From assembly GCF_001898325.1 (NCBI RefSeq), contig NZ_MKTR01000006.1, forward strand, positions 128,468 through 192,467: 64,000 bases of DNA, read 5' to 3'. Shown piece after piece: positions 18,096-26,812 of this stretch (within the stretch, counting starts at the first letter, position 1; each line of letters begins with the position of its first letter). A program made the translations under genes and the position numbers. The stretch comes from Microbacterium sp. 67-17 (GTDB taxonomy: Bacteria; Actinomycetota; Actinomycetes; Actinomycetales; Microbacteriaceae). Under the pieces are notes generated by a model. It had not been told where the DNA came from and searched no databases. It saw only the letters and a list, made by a program, of their open reading frames with translations.

Positions 18096-18981
18096 GACTC
18101 TCGACGACGAGGCGATCGCCGAACGTCGGCACCTCGTATCGCTCGCGTTCCGGATGCTGGGCACCGTCGCCGAGGCCGAGGATGCCGTGCAAGAGACATA
18201 TGTGCGCTGGTATCGCCTCAGCGACCAGGAGCGGGCGTCGATCGTGTCACCGCGCGCCTGGCTCACTCGGGCGGCGAGCAGAATCTGTCTGGACATGCTC
18301 GGGAGCGCGCGGGCGCGGCGCGAGAGCTACGTCGGGGAGTGGCTCCCGGAGCCGGTGCCGGTCTCGGCGTTCGCTGCTCCGCAGGAATCCGATGGCCTAG
18401 ACCCGCTTGACCGCGTGAGTCTCGACGACTCGGTCTCCAGTGCGCTGCTGACGGTGCTGGAGTCGATGACACCGGCGGAGCGTGTCGTGTTTGTGCTGCA
18501 CGAGGTCTTCGCGGTGCCCTTCCGCGAGGTCGCTGAGGTGGTCGGGCGAACGGATGCCGCGTGTCGCCAGCTCGCGGCATCCGCTCGCCGTCGGGTACAG
18601 AGCGCCGGGGCGCGTCGCGTCTCACGGGAGGAACACGACAGGGTGGTCTGGGCTTTCGCGGCGGCCGCCCAGTCGGGTCGCCTCGATGAGCTGGTGGCCG
18701 TGCTCGACCCGGAGGTCGTGCTGCGCTCGGACGGCGGCGGTCATGTCAGCGCTGCCCGCAGGCCGGTCGTGGGCGCCGACCGCGTTGCTCGCTTCCTCCT
18801 GGGTACCGCGAGCAAGCGCCCCGAGGTTCAGCTGCGACCTCAGCAGACGCCCGACGGACTCGGCTTCGTCATGTGGTTGGATGCGCGGATCATCGGGGTC
18901 GTGACGCTCGAGGTGGGCGAGGGGAGTGTGCGCGAGGTCAGGCTGGTCTTGAACCCCGAGAAGCTCTCACTGTGGAACTGA
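18085..18981 (+). CDS. ECF41 (SigJ-like) RNA polymerase sigma factor
   Basis: Sigma factor of 298 residues. Residues 1-70 form sigma region 2 (LVSLAFRMLGTVAEAEDAVQ, ETYVRWYRL), residues 110-175 region 4 (MTPAERVVFVLHEVFAVPFR, then EVAEVVGRTDAACRQLAASA) and the remainder a SnoaL-like domain. The ECF41 marks are present: WLPEP between regions 2 and 4, DGGG in the C-terminal domain and NPEKL near the end. In this group the C-terminal domain controls activity in place of a membrane anti-sigma. The ATG at 18085 overlaps the upstream gene. Its 3' end overlaps the convergent DUF1275 gene by 44 bases. Confidence 0.93.
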   Translation: MTDETLDDEAIAERRHLVSLAFRMLGTVAEAEDAVQETYVRWYRLSDQERASIVSPRAWLTRAASRICLDMLGSARARRESYVGEWLPEPVPVSAFAAPQESDGLDPLDRVSLDDSVSSALLTVLESMTPAERVVFVLHEVFAVPFREVAEVVGRTDAACRQLAASARRRVQSAGARRVSREEHDRVVWAFAAAAQSGRLDELVAVLDPEVVLRSDGGGHVSAARRPVVGADRVARFLLGTASKRPEVQLRPQQTPDGLGFVMWLDARIIGVVTLEVGEGSVREVRLVLNPEKLSLWN

Positions 18982-19633
18982 CAGCGGCGACGACTCCCGC
19001 GAACAATGCGCCGTACCAGAGCGCTGCCGTTCCGGTCACTGCATAGACGGCCGCGCCGCAGACCGCGCCCACTGCGATGGCGAGCCAGAGTGCAAGGTAG
19101 CGCAGCCATCCGGTGCGGTCGCCGCCGCGCAGTGCACCGACGATTCCTTCGCCGATCTTCACGAGCGCGCCGGTCATATAGGTGATGCCGAAAGAAGGCC
19201 CGCCGCTGCCACTGAAGACGGTGTTCACGGCTCCCATCGCGAGCGAGAGGCAGAGCGCGGTGGGCGTGACGGCCAGCAGCGCCGCGCCAGTCACCGCGTT
19301 GGCGTCGATCGGGGGAGCGGATGCCACAGCCGCACCGACCGCGACCAGCACTGCCACGCCGAGCAGAACAATCCATCCCCGGTCGCGCCGCGGTGTTCGG
19401 ACCACCGTCCCGGCCATGACCCCGACGACGAAGGCGACGATCACGGCGAAACCGAAACCTGCGGCCGCAAGATCGCCCCCGGCAAGCTCGACGCCGGACT
19501 GGGTCGTGTTGCCGCTCATGAACGACACGAAATAGCCGCCCAGATAGATGAACGCGACGCCGTCGATGTAACCCGCCAGCACCGCGAGGAGTACGGCGAT
19601 CGCGAGCCGAGAACGGGGGAGTGAATCGACCAC
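18938..19633 (-). CDS. YoaK/DUF1275-family membrane protein
   Basis: Integral membrane protein of 231 residues with about six spans. Family marks are the N-terminal AGYIDGVAFIYLGGYFVSFM followed by SGNTTQSG, and the central AMGAVNTVFSGSGGPSFGIT then YMTGALVKIGEGI. Transport or another membrane role has been suggested for the family, but none is proven. It converges on the sigma gene with a 44-base overlap of coding ends. Confidence 0.88.
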   Translation of the reverse strand: MVDSLPRSRLAIAVLLAVLAGYIDGVAFIYLGGYFVSFMSGNTTQSGVELAGGDLAAAGFGFAVIVAFVVGVMAGTVVRTPRRDRGWIVLLGVAVLVAVGAAVASAPPIDANAVTGAALLAVTPTALCLSLAMGAVNTVFSGSGGPSFGITYMTGALVKIGEGIVGALRGGDRTGWLRYLALWLAIAVGAVCGAAVYAVTGTAALWYGALFAGVVAAVSSTVRASRGSRPA

Positions 19634-19716
19634 GGGCGGGCGGCATCCTTTCCCGCGGCGATCCTCGCGCGGTCTCAGCGCCCACAGTAGCGCTGCGCGC
19701 CATTTCGGCTGCGCGG

Positions 19717-20715
19717 TCAGTGGCTGCGCATGCCGGTCAGGTACTGGGCGGTCATCTGAACGCGACGGTCAGGATCGTGGATCAGGCGCTCGAGAATGCC
19801 GGTCGCCTCGTCGCTCTCGATCTCGCCGAGAGCCTGGGTCAGCCGAAGTCGGGCATCGGCGTCGGCGCGGGGCGTCAGCGCGGCATCCAGTCTCCGCTCG
19901 ATCTCGCCCGGATGGGAGCGTGCGATGTGCCCGAGCGATTCGGCTGCCTCGACATCGCTCGTGCCCCGCACAATCATCGCGATGAGTTCGTCTGCCGCCT
20001 CCGGCGCGCCGCGTGGGCCGAGGCTCAGCGCAGCAGCGCTGCGGATGACCGGATCGGCGTGGGCGAGAGCGTCGAGCAGGACAGAAACGACATCCGTCCG
20101 CGCTGGCGACGCGATCTTCGCGAGCGTCGTGATCGCTCGCTGTCGGACCGCGCCATCGGGTGAATCGAACGCGCTGCGCAGCGTTGCGACGACGGTCTCG
20201 TCGGCCGTTCGCGCGAGCGCCCACTGCAGCGCCCCGGCGACGTTCGGGTCATTCTCGGCGAGCACCGCGTCGGTGAGTGCCGCTGCCATCGGCTGCGTGG
20301 GGTGTGCGAGCGCTGCGCGTTGTCGGTGAGAGGCATCGTCTGATCCCAGCCGCTGCAGCAGCGCGACCGTGTGCAGGACGTCGCTCCAGTCCTCGGGTTG
20401 TTGCTCCCGCAGCCGACGGAGTCGCCCGAGCAGTTCTTGCTCCCGGGTGATCGTCTCAACGGTTCTCGCGATGACGCGATCCAGGATGTCGGACGGCGCC
20501 GCATCGGCATCGGCCAGAGCGTGCCCGACCTCACGGAGCGGCAGTCCGAGCGAGCGCAGAGCCTCGACCTGCAGCAAGCGACGCAGATCGTCATCGCCGT
20601 AGTCTCGGTACCCCGCGCTGGTGCGCTCGCTCGGTTGCACCAGGCCGATGCGGTCGTAGTGCCGCAGCATCCGTGCGCTCACCCCCGACAGTCGGGAGAG
20701 CTCGCCGATTCTCAT
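19717..20715 (-). CDS. MerR-family regulator with HEAT-repeat sensor domain
   Basis: Protein of 332 residues. Residues 1-110 are a MerR winged helix and dimerisation coiled coil (MRIGELSRLSGVSARMLRHY, DRIGLVQPSERTSAGYRDYG, QVEALRSLGLPLREVGHAL). Residues 150-332 are HEAT-like helical repeats (NDPNVAGALQWALART, DGAVRQRAITTLAKIAS, DPVIRSAAALSLGPRG, DPDRRVQMTAQYL). Replacement of the usual small-ligand domain by a helical solenoid points to protein or extended-ligand sensing. Its ATG overlaps the stop of the upstream HEAT gene (ATGA at 20712-20715), so both are made together. Confidence 0.9.
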   Translation of the reverse strand: MRIGELSRLSGVSARMLRHYDRIGLVQPSERTSAGYRDYGDDDLRRLLQVEALRSLGLPLREVGHALADADAAPSDILDRVIARTVETITREQELLGRLRRLREQQPEDWSDVLHTVALLQRLGSDDASHRQRAALAHPTQPMAAALTDAVLAENDPNVAGALQWALARTADETVVATLRSAFDSPDGAVRQRAITTLAKIASPARTDVVSVLLDALAHADPVIRSAAALSLGPRGAPEAADELIAMIVRGTSDVEAAESLGHIARSHPGEIERRLDAALTPRADADARLRLTQALGEIESDEATGILERLIHDPDRRVQMTAQYLTGMRSH

Positions 20716-21404
20716 TCGACCGTTCCCGCCGCCGAGCCGCCGGCGACCGTTGGCGCGTTGCGCAGCGAAACGACACGCTTCGCCGCGAACACGGCTGCTT
20801 CGAAGCCCTCGTCCGGGTCGGCGAGCAGCCGCTGGGTCGCGAGGGCATGCATCCGGGCTGCCTCGCTGGGCTTACCCGCAAGGATCCGATCGACCGCGGC
20901 CGATCCCGCGTCGCCCAGGGCCACGATGGCGCGGCTGAGACTGCGCTGCACCTCCATGTCGCCTCGACCGAGCTGACCGGTGAGCGCGTCGGCGAGCTCG
21001 GGCTCGAGTCCGGCCGGGACGAGGACGGCCGCCGCGCGCCAGGCTGACCGCGCGACCTCGTCATCTGGGTCGCCGAGCACCTCCGGTGTGATCGCCTGCC
21101 ATCCGTCTGCCGCGCCCACCTTCGACAGGGTGTGCAGCGCCTGACTGCGAGCCTGAGGGTTCGCGCTGCGCGCCTCGACGAGAAGCCGCGGCACCGTCTG
21201 CGCACGGTCGTGACGCGTGATCGCCCAGGTCAGGGTGTCGCGCACACTGAAGTCGGGCTCGATCGCGCACCGACCGATCAGAAGTTCGACGAAGCCCGGG
21301 TCGGGATGTGTGCCAGCCGTCAGCGCCGCCTGCATCCGCGTCGGCGCTGACGTATTCCGCAACAGCAGGTCCAGGTGGTCAATGCTCGGGGATTGCGTGC
21401 TCAT
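20712..21404 (-). CDS. HEAT-repeat protein, operon partner of the MerR regulator
   Basis: Protein of 230 residues composed of short paired helices (TRMQAALTAGTHPDPGFVEL, DFSVRDTLTWAITRHD, NPQARSQALHTLSKVG, DDEVARSAWRAAAVLVPAG, DMEVQRSLSRAIVALGD). It resembles the sensor half of the downstream MerR protein. AGGAGG precedes the ATG at 21404 by six bases. With the dyad just upstream and the ATGA junction downstream, the two genes form one autoregulated unit. A scaffold or partner role is an inference. Confidence 0.85.
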   Translation of the reverse strand: MSTQSPSIDHLDLLLRNTSAPTRMQAALTAGTHPDPGFVELLIGRCAIEPDFSVRDTLTWAITRHDRAQTVPRLLVEARSANPQARSQALHTLSKVGAADGWQAITPEVLGDPDDEVARSAWRAAAVLVPAGLEPELADALTGQLGRGDMEVQRSLSRAIVALGDAGSAAVDRILAGKPSEAARMHALATQRLLADPDEGFEAAVFAAKRVVSLRNAPTVAGGSAAGTVE

Positions 21405-21431
21405 AAGACACCTCCTGCACCCATCCAAAAG

Positions 21432-21448
21432 CTTGTCACAGTGACAAG
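21432..21448. promoter_or_regulatory. 17-bp dyad, likely MerR operator
   Basis: CTTGTCAC-A-GTGACAAG has perfect eight-base arms around one base. On the minus strand it lies between TTGACC (a good -35) and TTGGAT, 19 bases apart, the over-long spacer expected of MerR-controlled promoters. It is 28 bases from the ATG of the HEAT-MerR operon. Confidence 0.65.
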
Positions 21449-21510
21449 GTCAAGCGCTGCAGTGGCTGGTTTCCCAGCGATCTTGCCGCCGCGCGTGTTA
21501 GCGTCCGGGC

Positions 21511-21921
21511 ATGTCCTCGACAGGCCCCGAGGCTGTGTCTCCCAGCTCCCACTCCGCACCGTCCGGCTCGCTCGAGCGCGAGATCCGTGCCGAGATCGCT
21601 GACGCCGAGCGCGCGGACCGCCCGATCAGGCGGATGCTGCGCCGGGCGCGCGGCTGGGTCGCGCGGCATCCGCGTATCGAGATCGCCTACCGTGTCGGCG
21701 TCGCTCTCGTCGGGGCAGTCATGACCCTCGGCGGCCTCGTCCTGGTTCCGCTGCCGGGGCCGGGATGGCTGATCGTGTTTCTTGGGCTCGCGGTGCTCGG
21801 CACCGAGTTCCATTGGGCACGCCGACTGTCTGGCTGGGTCAAGCGGATGCTGGACCGGTTCTGGCAGTGGTGGCGTCAGCGTCGCGCGGCTCGTGCCGCC
21901 CGCGAAGCTCGCGCAGAATGA
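21511..21921 (+). CDS. TIGR02611-type PGPGW membrane protein
   Basis: Membrane protein of 136 residues. A charged N-terminal half precedes two spans (RVGVALVGAVMTLGGLVLVP; WLIVFLGLAVLGTEF) separated by the family motif PLPGPGW, and a basic C-terminal tail (WWRQRRAARAAREARAE). Actinobacterial TIGR02611 proteins have this layout; their role is unknown. Its coding end overlaps the convergent HNH gene by 83 bases. Confidence 0.85.
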   Translation: MSSTGPEAVSPSSHSAPSGSLEREIRAEIADAERADRPIRRMLRRARGWVARHPRIEIAYRVGVALVGAVMTLGGLVLVPLPGPGWLIVFLGLAVLGTEFHWARRLSGWVKRMLDRFWQWWRQRRAARAAREARAE

Positions 21922-22237
21922 GAGCCCAGGCTAGAAGGAACGCCGGTTCGTCGAGCCGTCGTCGTCGCATCCAGCTCGTGACCTCTTCGTTGCACTTGCT
22001 TGCGTTGCAGCTGCCGCAGGCCGGAACCACGTTGTCGATGGTGTAGCGGCCGCCGCGCGAAATCGGCAGCACACACTCCTTCTGCAGGGCGAGACCAGCG
22101 CGTCCGCAGTAGGCGCAGCGTCCCCACGCATCGCGGATGAGTACCCATTCGGCTTCGGTGAGGTCGCTTCCCGATGCGGCGACACGCCTGGCGCGGCGGC
22201 GTGCAACGCGGGCACGACGGGTGCGTGGGGCGGCCAT
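21839..22237 (-). CDS. Small HNH-endonuclease-like protein
   Basis: Protein of 132 residues with a basic N-terminus (RTRRARVARRRARR) and a zinc-ribbon HNH core: CAYCG, VLPISRGGRYTIDNVVPACG, SCNASKCNEEV. The two CxxC pairs and the Asn are present, but the His expected before VLP (DHVxP in most members) is Cys here (KECVLP). Either this subgroup uses a variant metal site or the nuclease is inactive. It may nick or cut DNA; no target is known. Coding end overlaps the convergent PGPGW gene. Confidence 0.8.
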   Translation of the reverse strand: MAAPRTRRARVARRRARRVAASGSDLTEAEWVLIRDAWGRCAYCGRAGLALQKECVLPISRGGRYTIDNVVPACGSCNASKCNEEVTSWMRRRRLDEPAFLLAWALILRELRGRHEPRDADATTARTGPASA

Positions 22238-22286
22238 GGCATTGACCGTAGTGCCCTTCTCCCGCGGCGGCGCGGCGAAACGCGCG

Positions 22287-22739
22287 TCAGCCAGCGGCGC
22301 GGTGAACGAGATCGCGCAGGGTGGCTTCCACCTCGTCGGTGACTGCGACAACGGCGAACGCCGTCGCCCACATCGCGCCGTCATCGAGCAGAGCGTCCTC
22401 GTTGAACCCGATGCTGCCGTATCGCGTGTCGAATTTCGATGCGGGCTGGTAGAACACGACGACCTTGCCGTCGCGCGCATACGAGGGGAACCCGTACCAG
22501 GTTTTCGGGTCAAGGTGGGGCGCCTCATCCTGAACGATCCGGTGGAGCAGTTCGGCGACGGCCTTGTCGGTTCCGGTGAGTGCGGCGATGGCATCGATGC
22601 ACGCCTGCGCTTCCTTCTTCTTCTTTGCCGAGCCCGTTCCGCCCGCCGCTTGCTCGCGCAGCTCCGCGGCGCGCTGCTTCATCGCCTCGCGTTCGGCGTC
22701 GCTGAAGCTCTCCGATGAGGTGTCACGCTTGTCGGCCAT
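22287..22739 (-). CDS. DUF1801 (YdhG-like) domain protein
   Basis: Cytosolic protein of 150 residues. A charged, Lys-rich N-terminal third (SDAEREAMKQRAAELREQ, SAKKKKEAQ) leads into the DUF1801 fold: LLHRIVQDEAPHLDPKTWYG, FPSYARDGKVVVFYQPASKF and YGSIGFNEDALLDDG. Some relatives have been called iron chaperones, but function is not established for this branch. AAAGGA precedes the ATG at 22739. Confidence 0.85.
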   Translation of the reverse strand: MADKRDTSSESFSDAEREAMKQRAAELREQAAGGTGSAKKKKEAQACIDAIAALTGTDKAVAELLHRIVQDEAPHLDPKTWYGFPSYARDGKVVVFYQPASKFDTRYGSIGFNEDALLDDGAMWATAFAVVAVTDEVEATLRDLVHRAAG

Positions 22740-22972
22740 CGTGGTTCCTTTCTGGTGCCGGTGACACCGAACATACGGGGATCATGCAGTCGCGCGCTTC
22801 TTGATTCCTGCTCGATACGCAGGCACGCACACGGTGGTGGACACAGAAAGCACAGGGGATTTCGTGACCGAATCTCGACCCGGCTGGCGCCGACGCCGAA
22901 GGCGGGCGCTGCTAATCTGCCGCGTGGGATCGACCCGATGATGGGGCCCAGACACCTGACGGAGTGACTCTT

Positions 22973-24958
22973 ATGCGGAACGTCGTGCGCCACGTCCAGC
23001 CCCACCCGACCGCATCGACCGATAGCGAGGGCGCCCACACTGCGGGTCGGCGCGTTATCGGCGCGGTCGCAGTCGTGATGGCATCCGTGCTCGCTCTGGC
23101 CGGCTGCTGGGCGCCCGCAGATCCCGATGGTGAGGGCTCGGCGGTGAGTGGTTCGGTCGTCCCCGTCGTCGACGGTGCGGCCGTCTCTGGGTGGGACGTG
23201 TCGGCCTGGTCAGCCGGTGCTGAGGGCGAGCCGGCGTCGCAGATCGGTTCTGCGTCATCCGACCGCGATGGTGACTTCGTCGTCGACCTCGGTTCTGTCT
23301 CGCGGGACGACGAACTCGTCTACGTCCTCGCTACAGCTCCCGGCGGAGATGACGCAACGATGTCCGCGACTTTTGCCGCCATCGTCCCCGCGGATGCCAC
23401 GGGGGTTGTCCTCAATGAACGAACGACCATTGCAGCCGGTTATGCGCTCGCCCAGTTCACCGGGCGGAACGGGGTCGAGGGGTCTGCGCCGGGTCTACCC
23501 AACGCTGCAGCGATGTACGCGAATCTCGTGGATGCCGAAACCGGCGACTATGGCGCCGTGCTGACGTCAGCGCCCAATGGCACGCAGACCGAGGCGCTTC
23601 CGACATTCACCTCGCTCACCAACATCCTCAGTGCTTGCGTCCTCGACACCGACGCGTGCCGCGCCCTGGCCGACGCAGCGAGCGCCCGCTCGGACGAGCG
23701 GCCCGTTGACACGTTCCGCGCGTTCGCGCAGATCGCCCGCGACCCGAGTGCTGCGGCCTCGGCGCTCTACGACCTGTCGCTGAGCGTTGCCGGGGATCGC
23801 CCCGGCCTGATGGCGGCCCCGGCGGCCTGGACTCTCGCACTTCGTTTCGATGGCGACGGCCAGACTCTCGACGGCCCCGGCAACTTCGCGATCGACCCCG
23901 ACGGCAACATCTGGGTCAACAACAATTATGAGTACGGTGCCGACCCGCAGGACCCGACCTGTGGCAGCGATCTGCTGATGAAGTTCGCACCCAACGGCGA
24001 GATGGTCGGAAAGTATACGGGGGGTGGCCTGAGCGGTTCGGGATTCGGCATCGCGTTCGATCCGTCCGGGCAGCTGTGGGTGAGCAACTTCGGCTTCGCC
24101 GGTGAAGGATGCACCGAGCAGCCCACGCACAACAGTGTGTCGCTCTTCTCGATCGAGGGGGAGCCGCTCTCGCCGGCGGGCACCGGATTCACCGCCGGTG
24201 AGCTCGCGTGGCCGCAGGGCATGGACATCACGGCCGCGGGCGATGTCTGGAACGCGAACTGCCAGACCGGCACTGTCACCGTGTATCCCGGCGGCGACCC
24301 CGAGAAGGCGATGACGCTGGATGCCGGCCTTGACCAGGCGTTCGGTGTCGTCGACACGGGCACGCACGTTGTCGTAAGCGGTATCGCGAGCAGCTCTGTG
24401 GCGGTCTTCAACTACGACGGGACGCTCGTGGGTGGCGCTCCGCTCTCGGGCGACGAGTTTGTGCTGCCGATGGGAGTCGCAGCCGACCCGCACGGCAACG
24501 TCTGGGTCGCCAACTCCGGCTCCACGACCCTCCCGTGCCCGACCCGGCCGATCTCGTCGGGACCGGCGGGTTCGATCGCGCTGATCGACGGCGACGGCCA
24601 GACGGTGTCAGGCCCCTTCGCCGGCGGAGGGATCACCCGGCCGTGGGGTATCACGACCGACGGCAACGGCAACGTCTTCGTCGCGAACTTCTCCGACCAG
24701 CGAGTGTCGGCGTTCTGCGGCACCTCGACCGAGACCTGCCCGGGTGATCTGTCGACGGGGGACCCGATCTCACCGGATGCGGGCTACGCATTCGACGGAC
24801 TGGTCCGCAACACCGGGCTGATCGTCGATCCGTCGGGGAATCTCTGGATCGCCAACAACTGGGAGACGGTGCCGCTGCAGACGAACCCCGGTGGCCACCA
24901 GATCGTCGCCTTCGTCGGTCTTGCCGCGCCGGTGGAGGTTCCACCCTTCACCAGCTGA
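22973..24958 (+). CDS. NHL/Vgb-like beta-propeller lipoprotein
   Basis: Lipoprotein of 661 residues with an unusually long N-terminal region before the signal core and lipobox LALAGC. Residues about 45-270 are Ala/Asp-rich with a helical part (TFTSLTNILSACVLDTDACR). From residue 285 a beta-propeller of the NHL/Vgb type repeats the pattern GNFAIDPDGNIWVNNN, FGIAFDPSGQLWVSNF, GMDITAAGDVWNANC, GVAADPHGNVWVANSG, GITTDGNGNVFVANFS and GLIVDPSGNLWIANN. Such propellers bind or cleave extracellular ligands. GGAG sits before the ATG at 22973; a GTG nine bases earlier is less likely. No operon partner. Confidence 0.88.
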   Translation: MRNVVRHVQPHPTASTDSEGAHTAGRRVIGAVAVVMASVLALAGCWAPADPDGEGSAVSGSVVPVVDGAAVSGWDVSAWSAGAEGEPASQIGSASSDRDGDFVVDLGSVSRDDELVYVLATAPGGDDATMSATFAAIVPADATGVVLNERTTIAAGYALAQFTGRNGVEGSAPGLPNAAAMYANLVDAETGDYGAVLTSAPNGTQTEALPTFTSLTNILSACVLDTDACRALADAASARSDERPVDTFRAFAQIARDPSAAASALYDLSLSVAGDRPGLMAAPAAWTLALRFDGDGQTLDGPGNFAIDPDGNIWVNNNYEYGADPQDPTCGSDLLMKFAPNGEMVGKYTGGGLSGSGFGIAFDPSGQLWVSNFGFAGEGCTEQPTHNSVSLFSIEGEPLSPAGTGFTAGELAWPQGMDITAAGDVWNANCQTGTVTVYPGGDPEKAMTLDAGLDQAFGVVDTGTHVVVSGIASSSVAVFNYDGTLVGGAPLSGDEFVLPMGVAADPHGNVWVANSGSTTLPCPTRPISSGPAGSIALIDGDGQTVSGPFAGGGITRPWGITTDGNGNVFVANFSDQRVSAFCGTSTETCPGDLSTGDPISPDAGYAFDGLVRNTGLIVDPSGNLWIANNWETVPLQTNPGGHQIVAFVGLAAPVEVPPFTS

Positions 24959-25159
24959 CCTGTCCTTCTTCTCGCCTTGCGCGGGGCATCCGGCGGGTGT
25001 TACATTTCTCGACCCACAACGACGTGCCCAGGGGTAACCGTCAGGTCCCCGGATCAACGGCACGACCCGAAACCGCTGTATCTCGGTAGGTCGGAAGAAG
25101 TGCCCAGCGATCGCCGGGCGCGCGTTGTCGGGGTGCGCCCGCTGTGCCAGGCTCGGATC

Positions 25160-26812
25160 GTGAGCACCAACGCCGACCTTCGCGTGACACCACCTACCCG
25201 CCGCGAATGGCTCGCCCTCGCGGTGCTATCCACGGGGCTCGGCATGATCGTGCTCGACGGCACGATCGTCGGCGTCGCGCTCCCGGTGATCATTGCCGAT
25301 ATCGGCCTCGATCTCACCGATGCGCAGTGGGTCAACAGCCTTTACGCAGTGCTGCTGGCCGCGCTCCTGCTCTCGACGGGCAAGCTCGCCGACAGATGGG
25401 GACGCAAGCTCCTGTTCCAGGTGGGTCTTGTCGTCTTCGTCGGCGGCAGCATCCTGGCCGCGATGGCGGATGCCGCGGGTCCGCTGATCGCGGCGCGTGC
25501 CGTGCAGGCGATCGGCGCGGCGCTGATCATGCCTTCGACGCTTTCGACCGTGAACGCGGTGTTCCGCGGCAAGTACCGAGGCGCGGCGTTCGGCGTGTGG
25601 GGCGCAGTGATCTCGGGGGCTGCAGCTGTCGGACCGCTCGCGGGCGGCGCCCTGACCCAGTGGGCCTCGTGGCACTGGATCTTCCTCGTGAACATCCCCC
25701 TCGGGGCTGCGGTGTTCATCGCGGGCCTGCTCACGGTGCCCGAGACCAAGGGGGCCAAGGGGCGACCGGGAGCGGATGTCGACGGTGCACTGCTGAGCGC
25801 CATCGGCTTCGGGGCGCTGGTGTTCGCTGTCATCGAGGGCCCGCAGCTCGGCTGGTGGGCACCGACCGGTGAGTTCTCGATCTTCGGATGGCAGTGGCCG
25901 GCTGACGCTCCGGTCTCGGTTGTCCCGATCGCCTTCGCGATCGCGATCGTGGCGCTCGTGCTGTTCGTGCTGTGGGAGCGTCACCGCGAAAAGGTGCGCC
26001 GATCGGCGATCCTTGACCTCAACCTCTTCCGCCTGCCCACCTTCACCTGGGGGAACGTGACGGCAGCAATGGTCGCCGTGGGGGAGTTCGCGATCATCTT
26101 CGTGCTGCCGCTGTACCTCGTCAACGCGCTCGGCCTCGATGTCATGGGCGCGGGCCTGGTCCTGGCCGCGATGGCCCTGGGCGCGTTCTTCTCGGGTGCG
26201 TCGGCCCGGCACCTCGCCGCACGTTTCGGCTCGCCCGGAACGGTGCTGATCGGCCTCGCGCTCGAGGTCGCCGGCGTTGCTGTGCTCGCGCTTCTGATCA
26301 CCGGTGACAGCTCCGGGTGGATTGTCGCGATCCCGCTGGTCGTCTATGGCCTAGGTCTGGGACTGGCATCCGCTCAGTTGACCGGCACGGTGTTGCAGGA
26401 TGTGCCGGTCGATGTTTCCGGTCAGGGATCTGCCACCCAGAGCACCGTGCGGCAGGTGGGGTCGGCTCTCGGAACTGCTTTCGCGGGAGCTGCGCTGGCG
26501 GTCGCCCTCGCGCTCACGCTCCCGGCTGCCCTGACGGATGCCGGCATCACCGGATCCACCGCCACCCAGCTCGCTGACACCACACGGCAGTCCGCCGGAA
26601 CGACGATCAGTCAGTTGCGCGCCGAGGGGGCTAGTAGCCCGCTGGGCGAGCAGACCACGGCAGCGGTGACGGCGCTGTCGAACGGCTTCGCGGATGCCAC
26701 CCGCTGGTCGCTGCTGGTGGCGACGGTGTTCCTGCTGCTCGGGTTCGTCGGAGCCCTGGTGGTCCGCCGTGCTGCGGCGCGGTCGGCCGCGGGCGTGGGG
26801 GAGCGCGCGTGA
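25160..26812 (+). CDS. MFS drug exporter, DHA2 (EmrB/QacA) family
   Basis: Proton-coupled exporter of 550 residues with about 14 spans. Motif A is GKLADRWGRKLLFQ, the DHA2 family feature LDGTIVGVALPVI lies in the first span, and motif C-like GPLAGGALTQWASWHWIFLV in span five. The long loop between spans 13 and 14 has ISQLRAEGAS. GTG at 25160 begins VSTNADLRV. It overlaps the GyrI-like gene by four bases (GTGA), so a transporter and a small-molecule-binding protein are co-expressed. The 200-base leader before it holds no recognised RNA element. Confidence 0.92.
   Translation: MSTNADLRVTPPTRREWLALAVLSTGLGMIVLDGTIVGVALPVIIADIGLDLTDAQWVNSLYAVLLAALLLSTGKLADRWGRKLLFQVGLVVFVGGSILAAMADAAGPLIAARAVQAIGAALIMPSTLSTVNAVFRGKYRGAAFGVWGAVISGAAAVGPLAGGALTQWASWHWIFLVNIPLGAAVFIAGLLTVPETKGAKGRPGADVDGALLSAIGFGALVFAVIEGPQLGWWAPTGEFSIFGWQWPADAPVSVVPIAFAIAIVALVLFVLWERHREKVRRSAILDLNLFRLPTFTWGNVTAAMVAVGEFAIIFVLPLYLVNALGLDVMGAGLVLAAMALGAFFSGASARHLAARFGSPGTVLIGLALEVAGVAVLALLITGDSSGWIVAIPLVVYGLGLGLASAQLTGTVLQDVPVDVSGQGSATQSTVRQVGSALGTAFAGAALAVALALTLPAALTDAGITGSTATQLADTTRQSAGTTISQLRAEGASSPLGEQTTAAVTALSNGFADATRWSLLVATVFLLLGFVGALVVRRAAARSAAGVGERA

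Noticed and set aside
24959-25159. Riboswitch before the MFS exporter
   Set aside because: The 200-base leader has some GC-rich pairing but no motif of a known riboswitch class.
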